A stretch of 64,000 nucleotides of DNA from Seriola aureovittata (lineage: Eukaryota; Chordata; Actinopteri; Carangiformes; Carangidae), in contig NC_079364.1 of the NCBI RefSeq assembly GCF_021018895.1, forward strand, positions 31,362,201 to 31,426,200, given 5' to 3'. A program made the position numbers and the translations under genes. A model generated the notes under the pieces. The model made no database searches. It was not told the DNA's origin and worked only from the letters and a program-made list of their open reading frames with translations. Of the stretch, positions 43,367 to 56,007 are shown in pieces (position 1 is the stretch's first letter; the number at the start of each line of letters is the position of its first letter).

Positions 43367-43774
43367 TTTAAAGGAGTTAATGGTAAGTTTTACTACAGCT
43401 GTTTATTTATCGTTCCAGAAGAAACATTGCAACAAGCATCAAAAATTCATTTCTTTACTTGCCAACAGCTGTCTGCAGCTGTGGAAAGCAACCCCTTTTG
43501 TTTTGCATCATTTCTATCACTTCTTTCCCTCTAATTCAAGCATGCTAACCAGCTAGCCACTGCCCGATTGGCTCCTCTCGACTCTTTCCAATACAGAGTC
43601 ACTGTAGCGTCCAATCTGCCTTGAAGAAGTAGCTGCTCAGAGGACCTGTTATAACCTCTTGTACTGTAAACGCAACAATGGCTGAAGCTCTGTCCAAGAC
43701 TGGTAAGTAAACAGCTGTTAATGCTAATGTTGCTTATGTAGCACTAGCAAAACTTACAAAGATCTCCTTTAAAG
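43367..43774 (+). mobile_element. MITE family A, copy 3 (most complete)
   Basis: Termini TTTAAAGGAG and CTCCTTTAAA are exact inverted repeats, and inversion continues (GGTAAGTTTTACTACAGCTG against CAGCTGTTAATGC...AACTTACA). Interior GAAGAAGTAGCTGCTCAGAG and CAATGGCTGAAGCTCT is shared with 16264-16609. 408 bp, no coding capacity. Just downstream of cers3. Confidence 0.75.
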
Positions 43775-44019
43775 AAATGCTAAATGAATGATTGCAGTGA
43801 GTTACAGAAGGCAGTGCACATCTTACAGACTACAGGCTATCATGTTAGTCTGTCAATCTGTGGTGTAGACTGTGAACAGGAGTCTGGGGCAATGCCTCCC
43901 TACAGGCAACAAAAGTTCAGTTAAATCTGTATTATCTTTAGGTTGAAGAGTAGGTATTTGATCTCATGTGTAATTAAAAACAGGTGAGACTACACTGAAA
44001 ACTCAGGCCCCAAAGTACA

Positions 44020-44860
44020 ACTTCATTGCAACAAAAGGAGGTCCACCCGTGATTTCCAACTGAGGCTCATTGCATGAACATGCTTATAAAATAACCAGCA
44101 AACACCATCTTTAGTTTTGGCCAAGCATGGCTCCACAAGGTGAGGAACTGCCTTAACAAGAAACTAGATTGTGAGACTTCATGAAGATGACAGGGTACCA
44201 GAGCATCAGTAGAGTGCTGAAAATAAATGAATAAATAAGCCAAAACACAGTCACACACATGGTTAAAAAGTATAAGAGCTGTACTTCCAATTACAGAAGG
44301 CGCAGTGACTGTCCTTGAAAAATGGATGCATGCACAATTCGCTATTTACACACGGATTAGTGCTTCTGACTTGGTACAAGGTTATCTGTGGAAATTGGTG
44401 ATTCAATGACTGATCAGACAGAGAAAGACGAACATGAAAAGAAGCCTGATGAATACTGGCAGCACCTTCTTTGGGTCAGATGGGATCCACCATGTTTGGT
44501 GTGGACCATGCAAGGACTACCACAGTGACTGCACATTGGAGACTGTGAAATATGGAGGTGGGATTTTACTGATATGGGGTGTAGGCAAGATGACACTATG
44601 ACTGCAAGTTTGTTTACCCAAATACTGAATGAAAATATGACAGTCTGAAGAAACTTGACAGGAGAGCAGTTTTCCAACAAGGCAATGATCCCAAACACAC
44701 TGTAAAGATCATGTTTTTAAAGAAGACCAAAAGTGAAACCTGCGTCCTGGCAGGTATGTCCTCTGACTAAAATGCAGTAGAACACCTTTGGAGTATTTTA
44801 AAGTGGAAGGTAGAGCAACAAAGAGCAGCTGAAAAGAATAATCTGTGAAGAACAGAACAT
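44020..44860 (+). pseudogene. decayed Tc1-like transposase
   Basis: In order on the plus strand with many frameshifts: SDGIHHVWCGPCK, VKYGGGILLIWGVGK (intact copies VKYGGGSLM-WGC), FPTRQ/NDPKHTVKI (intact QQDNDPKHTA) and LWSILKWKVEQQ (intact LW-ELKR-V). The catalytic SPDLNPIE block is unrecognisable. Dead copy between cers3 and adamts17. Confidence 0.7.
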
Positions 44861-46284
44861 TTTTATATTACATTCTTCTTGTATTTGTATCTGTAATTCC
44901 ACTGTTGCCCACAAGATGGTGCTCATCACCCTGGGGTCAGACCATGAAGCGGCATCAGACTGCCAAACACATGTGCAACAGGAAAATGGAAACAATTTCT
45001 GTCAGGATTAAATATTAATGCCTCCTTTACGACTGAGTGTGATTAGTAAGTCAGCATTTCATGGAAATTGCTTTGGTCAAATGTTCTATACATCTGCAGG
45101 CAGATGACAACCACTAGAGAAAAGACCCCCGCAGTTTTAAATCTTAAAACGAACCTAGACATTTTATAATTATGATTATACCTATAGGTAAACTATGCAT
45201 GTAATAAGGGAATTCAATGGGCTATGAATACATACAATATGAATGATTTACTTACCTATGTACTTTCAGTCCCTAGTTTGGGTTAAACTCTGAAAACACT
45301 GGATTGTACATTTTTCATGATGCATCCAATAGTATTGTTTGTTAGACTCTTCCTGACTAGTAAAGACCCTTATCTTGCAAACTTCACATTTTAACGCAGG
45401 TTTCCTGTTATAAATGTAGTCTCTCTCTGTAACTCCTCCAGAGCAACTGAAAGCATTATACAATGGTTATCACAGGTTCTGTAGTACTAATCTTGATTAG
45501 TAAACCAATCTTTATATGAAATCTGTTCCAATTAAAACAGTCATTTTGGGTTTGTTTAAATTCCCAGACCCCTCTAAAAGGAAAAGTTTAAGCAGTTTAA
45601 GGGCTCTAATGTACATTCAGTTTTGAGTCTATAGAACATTAACATTTGTACAAAATTAGCCTATTCTTTGCTCTGTCACTGGTGCTTTTAAATGAGAGTA
45701 CATATTTTATTTTTTTCTCTTGTACCATATTTGTTCCTTTCCACAGTCCTACTTTTAACACTGGTTTTCCTGCTCCTCTGTTTTTGTGTGTAACTTTTTT
45801 TTTGCTGATTTTTTTGTCTATGTAAACCTCTGAAAACTTTTAACACTGCTGTATAAATAAAATGTACCAGACACCCCCATTTTTGTGTACTAGCTCGAAA
45901 ATAATGTGCCAAAAATAAAAAGGTTACTGTTCTTCAACCCTTTTGATTACAGTCATAACCTTGGTCTCATTTAAAAGGTAACTTTAATTTTATGAGCAGA
46001 GAGTCAGAATGAGTATAAGAGATACTAAACCAATTTTACAGAGGCATAGACATGATAGAAACATAAGTATTTGTTTTCTCTTCGTCTTTCCTAGTTTTGG
46101 GCCATAAAAAACAGAATATAAGGCCTGTAGTTGTATCTTTTGTGTCAACAGCTGTTGCAGTGATGTGGGGATACTAAAATGCTCTGCACAGATGAAATCA
46201 GGAGACTTAGAGCTTTTGAACAATTTTTTCTTTTTTCTAAGTCCAGGCCTCAGCTGGTATGGGCGGTATAGGTCTCTTAAGATC
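44861..46284. other. cers3-adamts17 intergenic: nothing recognised
   Basis: AT-rich sequence with poly(T) runs and no frame showing similarity to a known family. Confidence 0.45.
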
Positions 46285-46510
46285 AGAGTTGAATGGATTG
46301 CACTTATATAGCGCTTTTCTAGTTTTATCGACCACAAGCCACATTCACCCATTCAAACAACTCTTTCTCACCGCGCTACCATACACACAGTCTTACACTG
46401 ATGGAACAGCCATCAGAGGCAATGTGGGGTTCAGGACCGGAGGAGCCGAGGGTCAAACCACCATCCTTATGATTAATGGACAACCTGCTCTACCTCCTGA
46501 GCCACAGACA
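46285..46510. repeat. common fish interspersed repeat (TATATAGCGCTTTTCTAG type)
   Basis: CACTTATATAGCGCTTTTCT, then CCACATTCACCCATTCA, GGTCAAACCACCATCCTTAT and GACAACCTGCTCTACCTCCT GAGCCACAG occur in the order I remember from a repeat found throughout teleost genomes. Its transposon class is not clear from sequence. Confidence 0.6.
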
Positions 46511-49500
46511 CACAGTTGGGGTTGGGTTACTTTCAAAAAATATTTCACTACAGATTACAGAAGGCCTTGAATGTAATTTGTAACATATTCTAAATAACTA
46601 CGAATTAACATATTTTCTTATGATTGCATTTAACACTGGATGAATGTGACATTCAAACAGTACTGCTGCCTAAAGTCGACTGAAACCAGGAGTCACTCTG
46701 ATGATGATGTTTTGTCTGGCAAAAAGGATGAAGACCAGTTTTTCCTTGACCTTAAATTTATTAGAGTGAAAACAACATGAAAATAAAACAATGTGAATTT
46801 ACATTTCCATACAACGTTTTGTCTTCACTTTACCTTCTCTACTTTCCCACAGCATGAAAATGCATGAAAAAGATAAATAACAATAATGTAGATCTGCAGT
46901 GCTGTACAGAGCGAGGAAGCTAGCTCAGATACTAAAAGGTTATAGTTCTCAAACAGTTGTTTAAATATTCTCAATTATTTCTATGAATAATAATTAATTT
47001 ATATTTCTATAAGTAATTGGTAAAAATATAGTAGCATACACATCATGCATGTTGTAAATTGGCTTGTCTCACTCTGTGGTTTGTTTGTTAGCTACTCATT
47101 AATTAGCTAGCTGCAATGCCAAAAATGCTAACAGACTATCTGGAGTCACCAGTCGGCAAGCAATTTGGCTAAGTCGATCACCACCTATTTCAATTATAGC
47201 TGTAACATCCCAGGTACCAAAATAAATCTGGCCCATACTTGGGCCACATGTTTGTTTCCTTCTGGCCCAGTATACACCCCAGTTCCATGGCCTGAAACTG
47301 GCTCATATACAGCAGATGCTACTTTCACTTTTGGACCAATTCTGGCGCACACACACAACATTTTCCAACTGTCAGTCAATACCAGAGGATAACAGCCGGA
47401 ATCTGCCCAGATGTGGAAGTATATGGGCCAGACTTGAGCTGAGGACCCAGGCATACAGTATGTTGGTCCGGTTTCATTTTGCTACATACATATTTTGTAT
47501 TCTAAATGCGTAACCCGTATATAAGTAATACGTATATACTCTGCTTAAGATGAAGCAAACTTTAGATTTTTAAATGAAACAAAAACTGAAATGAATATAA
47601 GGTAGATTTCATCAGAATTGTTGATGTGAATGAACTGTCCTCTCTCAAATCCATAAATCTCTAAAAAAAAACAAAGAAACAAAGAAACAAACAAACAAAC
47701 CCAAAAGGACCAAACATTAAGTTGTCAGACACAGCATGAGGTCTGAGTCCACGTGTGAGCTGACCAACCTGGCAGTGAGGTGTTTATCAAGCTCAAAGCA
47801 GATCACATGGTCCTAACAGTAGTAAATTCTACCCGGAAGTACTGTAGGTGTGTGTGGGAGTCAGCTAGCTTTAAACAACAGCTGAAATTGTTTTGTTTGC
47901 ATTAGCATAAAGAAAAAAAAAATCACACATAAAAGTTATGTACAGTATACACAAACACACTCAAGACCAAATGTACATAACACCCAAGCACATGCAAACC
48001 CAACTTTTTCACTACAAAACAAATGACAGATAACGTGTACACAGGGCTGGCTTAAAAGGGGTGATGTGTAATTACACTATAGAGGGAAGCCCTAAAAAAT
48101 CACCTCCTAACAACAGAACCTAACACACGACACAAAAAATGAAAATAATAAAATGATGACTGTAAGTTTTAATTGTATGTATTAGTTCAAGTGTTATGTA
48201 GCTCGCTCTATAGGGGTGTGTGTTATGTTAGATTTGAAACACATAGCTTTATACAGTATATATACATATATATATATATATGAATGGCATAAAAAACACA
48301 AAAATGTCAGAAGAACTTTTAAACTTTTATTTCTTTGATTCATTTATCCTTCAGAATAAGTGTGCTGCTGTGTACAGCTGAATAAAGTTCTGGTAGTAGA
48401 TGTGTGCCCTTAAGTGAAACAGGATTTTAGTGCCGATATTCTATATTTCTTCTCTGTTGCAGACAAATCCAATGCATGGACCCAAACCAACAATGTGTTT
48501 GTCATTCTTTAAATATTTTCCCTCCTGTGTCTGTGGCTCTCAATCCCCAAGCCCATTGGTCCCTGCTGAGGACAAAAATCTTTAAAAGCATTTCAAAAAT
48601 ATACAGTATCAGTTCACTGAAAAGTCACCAGTAAATGTATTTCTTGTTTCTTCATATATTATTCCTTATGAATTTTACATTGTGCTGTGATATTTTCACT
48701 CAGACTGATTCACCACCGTTAGGTATATATTTATGATTTGTACTGCTCAGCTCATTGCCCACAGGACTTTGACTATCAGAGGTCTCACCCGGGGCAATGG
48801 ACACAAGTCTCATTGGCCCAGCTGGTAATTCATCCTCCTAACTAAAGCTGGTGGTATATACTTAATTAGTCTTAATCAGTGAAGGTAAACTACATGCATT
48901 GTCCTGTTTGATTGGACAATAGGTTAAGGTGTGAGTTGGGTGAAGTTGAGGTAAATTATTTTAAGAAAAAGCTTGTAAAATTTTATTTTTTCCCTCGATT
49001 TGAAACACACTCTCTCCATGTTCCAGCAGCTCCAACAGCTGCTGGGAACTTATAACACAAACCATTATTTAAACTGAAGACAATTTAAGATATCTGTTTT
49101 TTGTATTTTGTAATTTTCAAAATTCATCCATCCAATAATTCAGTAATTCTAAGGAGTAAGGAAGAAAATCATCTCGTAACAAAAAATGAGAATTTTCTAC
49201 TGTATTATGACAGGAATTTTAAATGTATTTGAAACACAGAACGGTATCTTAGTGTTAGTCCAACATCAGCCTCCAGAATATGACACATAGCAACTATGGT
49301 TTGGTTGAGGTAAGGTGTGATTATGGATGATTTAAAAAAAAAAAAAGGAAAAAAAAGAGCATTAGACATAGGTCTGTGATAGGAACTCTGGTTTCCTGCA
49401 TGAAAATCAGATGTGCACATACCCATCCACCACCCTTACCTCTAGACCTTTACCTTTCCCCTCTGTGCTTGTAGGTCACACATCCTATGGTTCTGGAAGG

Positions 49501-50859
49501 GAATGTTGTCACTGGACTGGACGTGAGGTGTCCAGAACTGAATACCACAATGAAAAGATTCAAATGCACGACTCAGAACACAGGCGAGGGTTTCCAAAAA
49601 TCCCTCACTTAGCAAAGGGTCTGTAAACAGGAGACCAAAACACACGAGGCAGACAGAGAAGGCTGAGGCGAGGTAAAACTGAGTAAAAGTCATACACTAA
49701 AGGCTATAACACAAGGAAATCAGCCTGTAACTTGTGACACAAAGAAACAAAGACAAACTAGCACAAGAGGATGGGAGAACACAAACGAAATACACTGGAG
49801 AGAGCAGACAGTGAGACACAGGTGCAGCACATTAGGGCGAGTCAGACAATCACAGTGGCGGGAAACACACGAGGGAAGGAAGTGAACTGAAATGAGAGGG
49901 AGAGTCAGTGAAGTCAAAATAAAACAGGAAGTTGAGCTACACCTGACAGGTAATTCACAGAAACAGTTGTATCAGCAATGAGACAAGTTAGCCAGACAGA
50001 GAAGTCAAAACCCTGGCTCTTTTCTCATGTCCTCACACCTGCGTGAAGTGGGTGTGAATGTTGGATCGTCTGTACCAAATATGACTTCACACAGGTGCAG
50101 GGTGACAATCATCTGACAGTCATTTCCGAAGAAATATATACTAATACTTGCTAGTAGCTTTACAGCTTCCACTCTTCTGTTACCAGGGTTTCCACCAGAC
50201 TTTGGAAGCTGGCTGCAGATTTGCTACCATTCAATTCACAAGAGCATTAGTGAGGTTCAATATTGATGTTGGCTGATAAGGCCTAGCTCCAAGTCGGTAA
50301 GTTCATCCCAACAGTGTTAAACAAGAGAACCATTTCATTATGGACCTGGCTTTGTGCATGGGGGCATTGCCATTGATGTTAGAAATCAACGTATTCTGCA
50401 CCATGAAAATTTCCCGTAATTGGAGCCATTTTGCCATCAAACCATTCAGAGGCCCTGGAAGTCCTGAGAGATTACTACAATTACTATGACTCCTCATTCA
50501 TGCTTACTTGGGGGACAAATCTCAATAAAACAAATATCAAAATGTGAAGATTTAAAGTTCATTCCTGATTTAACATTATTTCGTCAACTGCCTTTTCTGT
50601 GGTCAAGAGTGAACGTTCAAGCCAACATGGTTGGTAAGACGTCAAAGTGCTCACAAAATGGAAATTTGAACAACTACAGTTATAACTGGGCAAACACCAT
50701 CTGCTGATGAAGACTGTGATGCAGTCGGTACCAACAATATTGATCCAGGGGTTGACTTAAAGGTAGTTCAATCAGGAGAGACTTTGTTCTGAGTCAACGA
50801 ATACATGAATACACAAGAGGATGCTGGATTTTTTATTCTTTTTTTCTCAGTCTCTCAGT
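46511..50859. other. cers3-adamts17 intergenic: weak repeats, no gene
   Basis: Contains AAAC/AAAG simple repeats at about 47668-47700, TA-rich runs at about 48260-48280, a segment with recurring TGGCCCA/GGGCCA words (47225-47440) and an A/G-rich segment at 49620-49930 resembling dispersed fish repeats. No supported coding sequence. Confidence 0.45.
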
Positions 50860-51420
50860 AATGTTCACTGTGATCCTGAAACAACGTACAAAGCTTTTCA
50901 TGTTGGATGTGAGGACACTCATTCATATAATCCATTCCCTTGCACTTTACTGTAACCTTAACCATATTCTGAGCAGAACTCTGAAGCCAAGTCTTCAAAC
51001 AGCCGGCAAATATGTCCTCACAATAAATGTCCTCACAACGATGGTTTCCAGTATAGAACCACAGAAAGATGTGTGTACACACAGAGACACATAAACTTGT
51101 ACTTCCATCTTTGTGAGGACACTTGTTGACATAATGCACTCCCTTACCTTTACCCTAACTATAAAGTAAAGTAACCTTAACCCTAACACCAAGTCTCAAC
51201 TATCAAACAGCCCTTTGAAGGTGTGTCAGAACTGTCCTCACTTTCCCAAAATGTCCTCACTCTGTTGGGAAAATACTTTTTTTGCTCCACACACACACAT
51301 ACACACACATGCTGTGATAGAAAAACTTTTGGGGACATTTCCTGGAGACTTACCCTAACCATAACCACTATTGGCCTAACCCTAACCTTTACTTAAACCT
51401 TAACCTTAACCACTGACCCA
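50860..51420. repeat. interspersed repeat with CCCTAACC-type motifs
   Basis: Two related units (about 50890-51050 and 51100-51260) share TGTCCTCACA, TTGTGAGGACA and CTTAACC motifs. From 51340 follow irregular CCTAACC / ACCTTAACC words. This resembles a widespread fish repeat rather than a true interstitial telomere, because the hexamer is never perfectly tandem. Confidence 0.5.
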
Positions 51421-51536
51421 TAAATGAGCTTTTTCCCAAAAATTAGCACAGCTTTTGTCCCCAGCTGCACAAGCCTGAGCCAAAATTAACTGGTTTCTTA
51501 TCTGAAATCTGTCTCCAAAGATGGCCTATGACAGGG

Positions 51537-51538
<2 letters not shown>

Positions 51539-51622
<84 letters not shown>
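51539..51622. repeat. (CA)42 microsatellite upstream of adamts17
   Basis: An uninterrupted AC run of about 84 bp, the longest in the window, ending 325 bp before the adamts17 start codon. Confidence 0.97.
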
Positions 51623-51624
<2 letters not shown>

Positions 51625-51947
51625 CTTAAAAGCCAGTTCTCTGCACTTTTTTTCCTCCACTCGAAACCACGTGTAGGGTTTCAACCCCCGACAGTGAAGG
51701 ACCGCTTCACCGACCAATGAGGAGACAGGGATATCTCGGTCAGGGTTTAATGCAGCCAACCTGACACCGGCAGAGGCGGGTCCGGGCTGCATAGGCGTGT
51801 CCTGCGCTACAAAGTCACTCCAGCTTTAATTACTGCAACTTCTCCAACTTTAGGAAAAATTGCGCAGCTCGCTCTGTGCTAAACGCTCCTGTCCCCACAC
51901 AAAAAGCCACATACCTCTTCATTTATTCTAGCCTGCTTTGCTGTATC
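51623..51947 (+). promoter_or_regulatory. adamts17: adamts17 upstream region / 5' UTR
   Basis: Higher CG content than neighbours (GGCGGGTCCGGGC, CCTGCGCTAC, TTGCGCAGCTCGC) between the CA repeat and the start codon. No TATA box at a convincing position. Assigned by position and composition. Confidence 0.4.
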
Positions 51948-52005
51948 ATGCATAACAGCCATGTCACCCATCTGCTCGTCTCTCTTCTTTGCATCGGGTT
52001 GACTG
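51948..52005 (+). CDS. adamts17: adamts17 coding exon 1 (signal peptide)
   Basis: ATG at 51948; 19 codons plus one base, MHNSHVTHLLVSLLCIGLT, with donor ACTG|GTAAGT. The ATG at 51961 is in another frame and stops quickly. The split codon G+CC gives Ala, so the signal ends GLTAQS, a plausible cleavage area. Confidence 0.8.
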
Positions 52006-52780
52006 GTAAGTACTGACTTAAAACGCTTTAGGCATGGGCTCTATGTTGTGTCTGTTTCTCTTAGATATAGGCCAGGTCAACTATAGCGACCAGTTTCCTC
52101 AGTTCAACAGCTGTATTTGTTAATGAAGATCAGCTCTAGGAAGTAGACGGTGTTTCCTCCTGTATGCTTGTTAGATTCCCCCCGACAGCGACTATAAAGA
52201 GTAATCAGTGCAGTAATGACTTGCACACTGTTTCTAATAGTCACGGGCTGCAGATTTTTGCAAACCACTAGTTGAGCTGTGAAGTTGAACGTGGCTGCAA
52301 GAGTCACGGAGTGTTAGCGGCAGACAGTTCAGTTCAGCCGGTTCACCGAGGCAGGACAGGAGGCTATTTTTGCCCATCGTGGCCGCTGTTTGATGGAAAC
52401 TGTCCCTCCCCACAGCCCAGTCTGAGCTGGAGACAGATGAAGTGGTTCCCAGGCTGCTGTCCGGGCAGGAGGCGCACCTGTCCACGGACCACACTTTCCG
52501 CACTCTCCGGCGCCGCGGTCAGCGCTCCCTGGACGTCCCAGGGGGAGGACACTCTGACCTGGATAACATAATCCTGACACTGCCTGCTTTTGGCCGGGAC
52601 CTGTATTTAAATCTGACGTGGGATAGTACGTTTCTCTCCGGGGACTTCGAGGTGGAGGAGAGGCGCAGGGACCAGAGCGCGGCGGTCAGACGCTTGTCCA
52701 TGGACCAGCTCTGCTTTTACTCTGGCTCCATCATCAACCACACGGACTCTCTGGCATCAATGAGCACCTGTGGCGGTCTG
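51948..52780 (+). CDS. adamts17: adamts17, secreted ADAMTS metalloprotease (5' part: signal peptide and prodomain)
   Basis: Spliced CDS 51948..52005 plus 52416..52780 gives 141 codons, open at the 3' side. ADAMTS17 is a secreted zinc metalloprotease linked in humans to a Weill-Marchesani-like syndrome and fibrillin microfibrils. The visible part has a hydrophobic signal (LLVSLLCIGLT) and the prodomain segment LPAFGRDLYLNL, DFEVEE, LCFYSG and STCGGL, which match human ADAMTS17 (LPAFGRDLYLQL, GFEVEE, LCFYSG, SACG--GGL). N-glycosylation sequons occur at NLT and NHT. The catalytic, disintegrin and TSP1 exons are not found to the right edge; human ADAMTS17 has very long introns. ADAMTS19 is the closest paralogue, but synteny with cers3 favours ADAMTS17. 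Confidence 0.88.
52416..52780 (+). CDS. adamts17: adamts17 coding exon 2 (prodomain)
   Basis: Acceptor CCCTCCCCACAG ends at 52415; an alternative AG at 52420 would bring an immediate stop. 365 nt, phase 1 in, phase 0 out, donor CTG|GTAAAT. It contains a basic stretch (TLRRRGQRS) and the conserved prodomain block listed under the gene. The exon end at GGL agrees with the human sequence continuing V-G-L-I in a next exon. Confidence 0.9.
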
Positions 52781-55255
52781 GTAAATCCATCTTCATTTCT
52801 TGGACTGTTGATAGGTTTCATGTCATTGTGTTCAAGCAGCTGAGCTCAAGACCATATTCCATTTCATGCACTGAAAAGGCAGGTTGGATTACAGCAGCCT
52901 GGTCTGCAGACACTCTCCATGCAGCCACCAGCTCAAGTACCTGTGAGCATGATTTTTAGCCCCTGTCTCATCAGTCAGTGCAGTTAATCTCTTAAATCCC
53001 ACTGACCTGCCAGTGGGTCAGTCAGTTCACAATCACACTGTGCTGCTAAACACTGTTCAAACCCACACAACTTTATTCTAAATGCTAACAGTGATGCACA
53101 GGACATATAGAGTATTTCTATTTGATGGACTGTAGCAGCATTTCATTTTAACAATGTTAAAGTTGCTTTAAGAGGAAACAGAAGGGGAAAACGGTGTGTT
53201 AGGAGTTTGAGAGAACATTTTAAACTCAAGTTCTCAGCATTTCACAGTCTAATCGGTGGAAAGACTGTGACACGTGGTTGTAAGCTCTGGAAAAAGCTTG
53301 TAAATGGACTGAGTTAAGATTTTCTTTGCTATTTCCACCATTAAGAATAAACTATTATGCTCAATGTGTGTTAAAGGGTTTTGTTCAGATCTTTGAAGAT
53401 CATAAAATAGTTTAAGAAAATATGAATTTCTCCAATTGCGAGAGGTTCCACATTAGCTGAGGCATTTGATAATGCTCTTATGTAAAGTGAGTGTGGAGGT
53501 AGGGGTCCAGGCTCAGTCCTGGACTCCTCTGCAGAAACAGGCTTGAAGCCAGCTCTTAAAGTAGACTCTGCTCCTTTATTTCCTCTATATATCCTCAGTG
53601 ACAGTTTAAGCATTCAGCTAACCTACAATGAATGACAAGATTATTGTCCTGCTGTGTACAGACAGTGTGAGTCACATGGTGGGTTTATATGGAAAAAAAC
53701 ACTGGCAGCTGAGGATGTTGAACCTGCAACCTCTTACAGTCCAGACCAGTACCTGTCAGGGTGGAGGACTGAGGGGCTTTCACTGTGTACTCAGTAAAAT
53801 AAGCTGTGTCCCATTTTTAAGCTATATGCTAACTCTAGGTACATGAACCACATCTGTACTTACAGTATGTTTACAGTGCACTATTGTGTAGTAATGTGCT
53901 GTTTGCACCTATTGTGGAAATGACGCAAGACACAACGTCACCCGGCCTGCGGCTCCGGAGAACTGAGGCCAGTTTGAAAAATGTGAAAGCTCAATGACAA
54001 AGCCGCAGCTTGTTTTATAGGATTCTGTTTTCTTTTGAGAGATCCCATGAGTCATCACACCACTGTCAACAGTTTGTTGACTTTTTTTCCAATCTGTGAG
54101 TAACATCACCATTTCTCTTGTGCATTGCATTGTGGGACAACATGTTGGCATTTCATACAGGATAATTCCGGTTTATTAAAACTTGTGTCTTATTTTTGCA
54201 GCATCGTTTACAATTCTTATCAATAATAATACCACTATATCCACCAGTAGAGCCTGAATGACACACCGCAGCTGATATTGTTGTGTGAGTGTATATGTTG
54301 GCTGTAACAAAACAAGAAACGCCAGAAGGCAAATGTCAAATATATGTTTGAGATAAATTAGAAAAAGTGTCTCCATTACATAGTGTGTCCACCAGAGAGC
54401 ACTGACAAGTTTATTTTTACAGTGTAAAATGTCCTGCTCATTACATTTCTGGGCCACTATAAATCAAACTTAAGAGGTTTTCATAAAAGGTATTTGTTTT
54501 GTGTTGAATATCAAATATCAGTGTCAGCATCAACAATCCAGTATTGTGTTGGGCTACACTCATAAATCTGACTCTGAAAAGAAGTCGGATGATCAGGTGG
54601 GTTGGAAACAAACCAACAGGTTAAAGAAAGTTATTTAAAAAAGAACACAAAGGTAAGTGATAAAATTATCAGTCAAACTGTTGGTTGTAGACACGCATCA
54701 CATTTTAAAGCTTTTCACACAGCCTGTTGACCACAGTGTTATAACTGACGGAATGATGGTCAAAAGCCAACTATGACCACAGTTGTAATAAACAAGCATT
54801 ACAATATGAAAATATTTAATCATGAATGCCATCATTTTTCCAGTGACCAATATATTACTGACTCCAGCCATGGATGGTCTGAGCTGAGACACATGGATAA
54901 TTTAATTTGACTAATTCAATTTGATTAAATAAACCCAATTAGAAATTTAACTTAGAATTTGTCAACATTATGTGTTTGTGTTCACTGTAGACAGTTGAAG
55001 TCTGTCTTGGGATTCAGTCTGAAACAACAAGGCTCTGTGCCGGGCCCCTAGAAATGTTATCAGCCACACACTGCAGTGTGTGTGTGTATGTGTGTGTGTG
55101 TGTGTCAGATGTTGGTTTGCCACAGTTTCCGAGCTCAGTGCTTGTTGGAGCAGTCAGAAAAAGCTGGTAGCCACTCTGCCACGTGCACATGCTTACTGTG
55201 TGTTTGATCTCAGGTCTGACTAGGAGTGTGATCAGGCTGTCTATGTTTGTCCAGA

Positions 55256-55256
<1 letters not shown>
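52781..55256 (+). other. adamts17: adamts17 intron 2, first part: nothing recognised
   Basis: No coding similarity to the ADAMTS prodomain continuation or catalytic domain. A GT-rich run lies at 55077-55104. Confidence 0.5.

Positions 55257-55308
<52 letters not shown>
55257..55308. repeat. (AC)n microsatellite
   Basis: About 26 AC units in adamts17 intron 2. Confidence 0.95.
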
Positions 55309-55309
<1 letters not shown>

Positions 55310-56007
55310 TGGTGTGTCAGGGAAGTGCACAGTGCGTAGCCCAGATGCCTTTAAACTCAGAGTAAAGTTGTTATTGGCTGCCAGCCACTGCCGACTTTTG
55401 ACCTTTTTATTGCCATTTTGTTGATTTTCATTCCTCTTCTGCAGATAGCTGCTGGATGTTATTATGTTGAAAAGAAAACATTTCTAAATGTGATGTTCAT
55501 CCATTGGAGCTAACTAGGTCAGCCTCAGTGACTCCTTAAGTGGGAAAAGACGGTCTCTCCCATACACAAACACACCTCACCACAAATGTATTATGCTTGC
55601 CTGTGTGAAACTTATCTCCATATGGTCCAGGTTATATGTAACTCTATCCAGTCACAGCCGCTGTCCTTACCCCTGCACGTCAGTCAGCCAGACAGGCTCA
55701 ACACACTCCAGGCTGTCAGCTTTTCAAAAAATCAAGTTGGAAGGAATTTGAAGTGGCACGTACTTCATTCGAACTAATTCAACACACAATCCATATTCCG
55801 TACTAGCCCCCCCCCTGCTTATAAATCTTGATATCTTACTGGTGAAGGCCTTTATTAAAAGCCTCTGGCAAGAGTCCTGAGGATAAGTCTGTTGGCACTC
55901 AGATGAGATTGTACAGTTGGTGTTGCTCCTCTTGTTTCTGGTGCTGCATTGCTTCTCTTAGGTGGCAAACTAACAGGCAAATCCTCAGATTTGTTGTTGT
56001 TGTAGAG

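Noticed and set aside
51340..51420. Interstitial telomere (CCCTAA)n
   Set aside because: The motifs are irregular and never in perfect tandem; they belong to a wider interspersed repeat.
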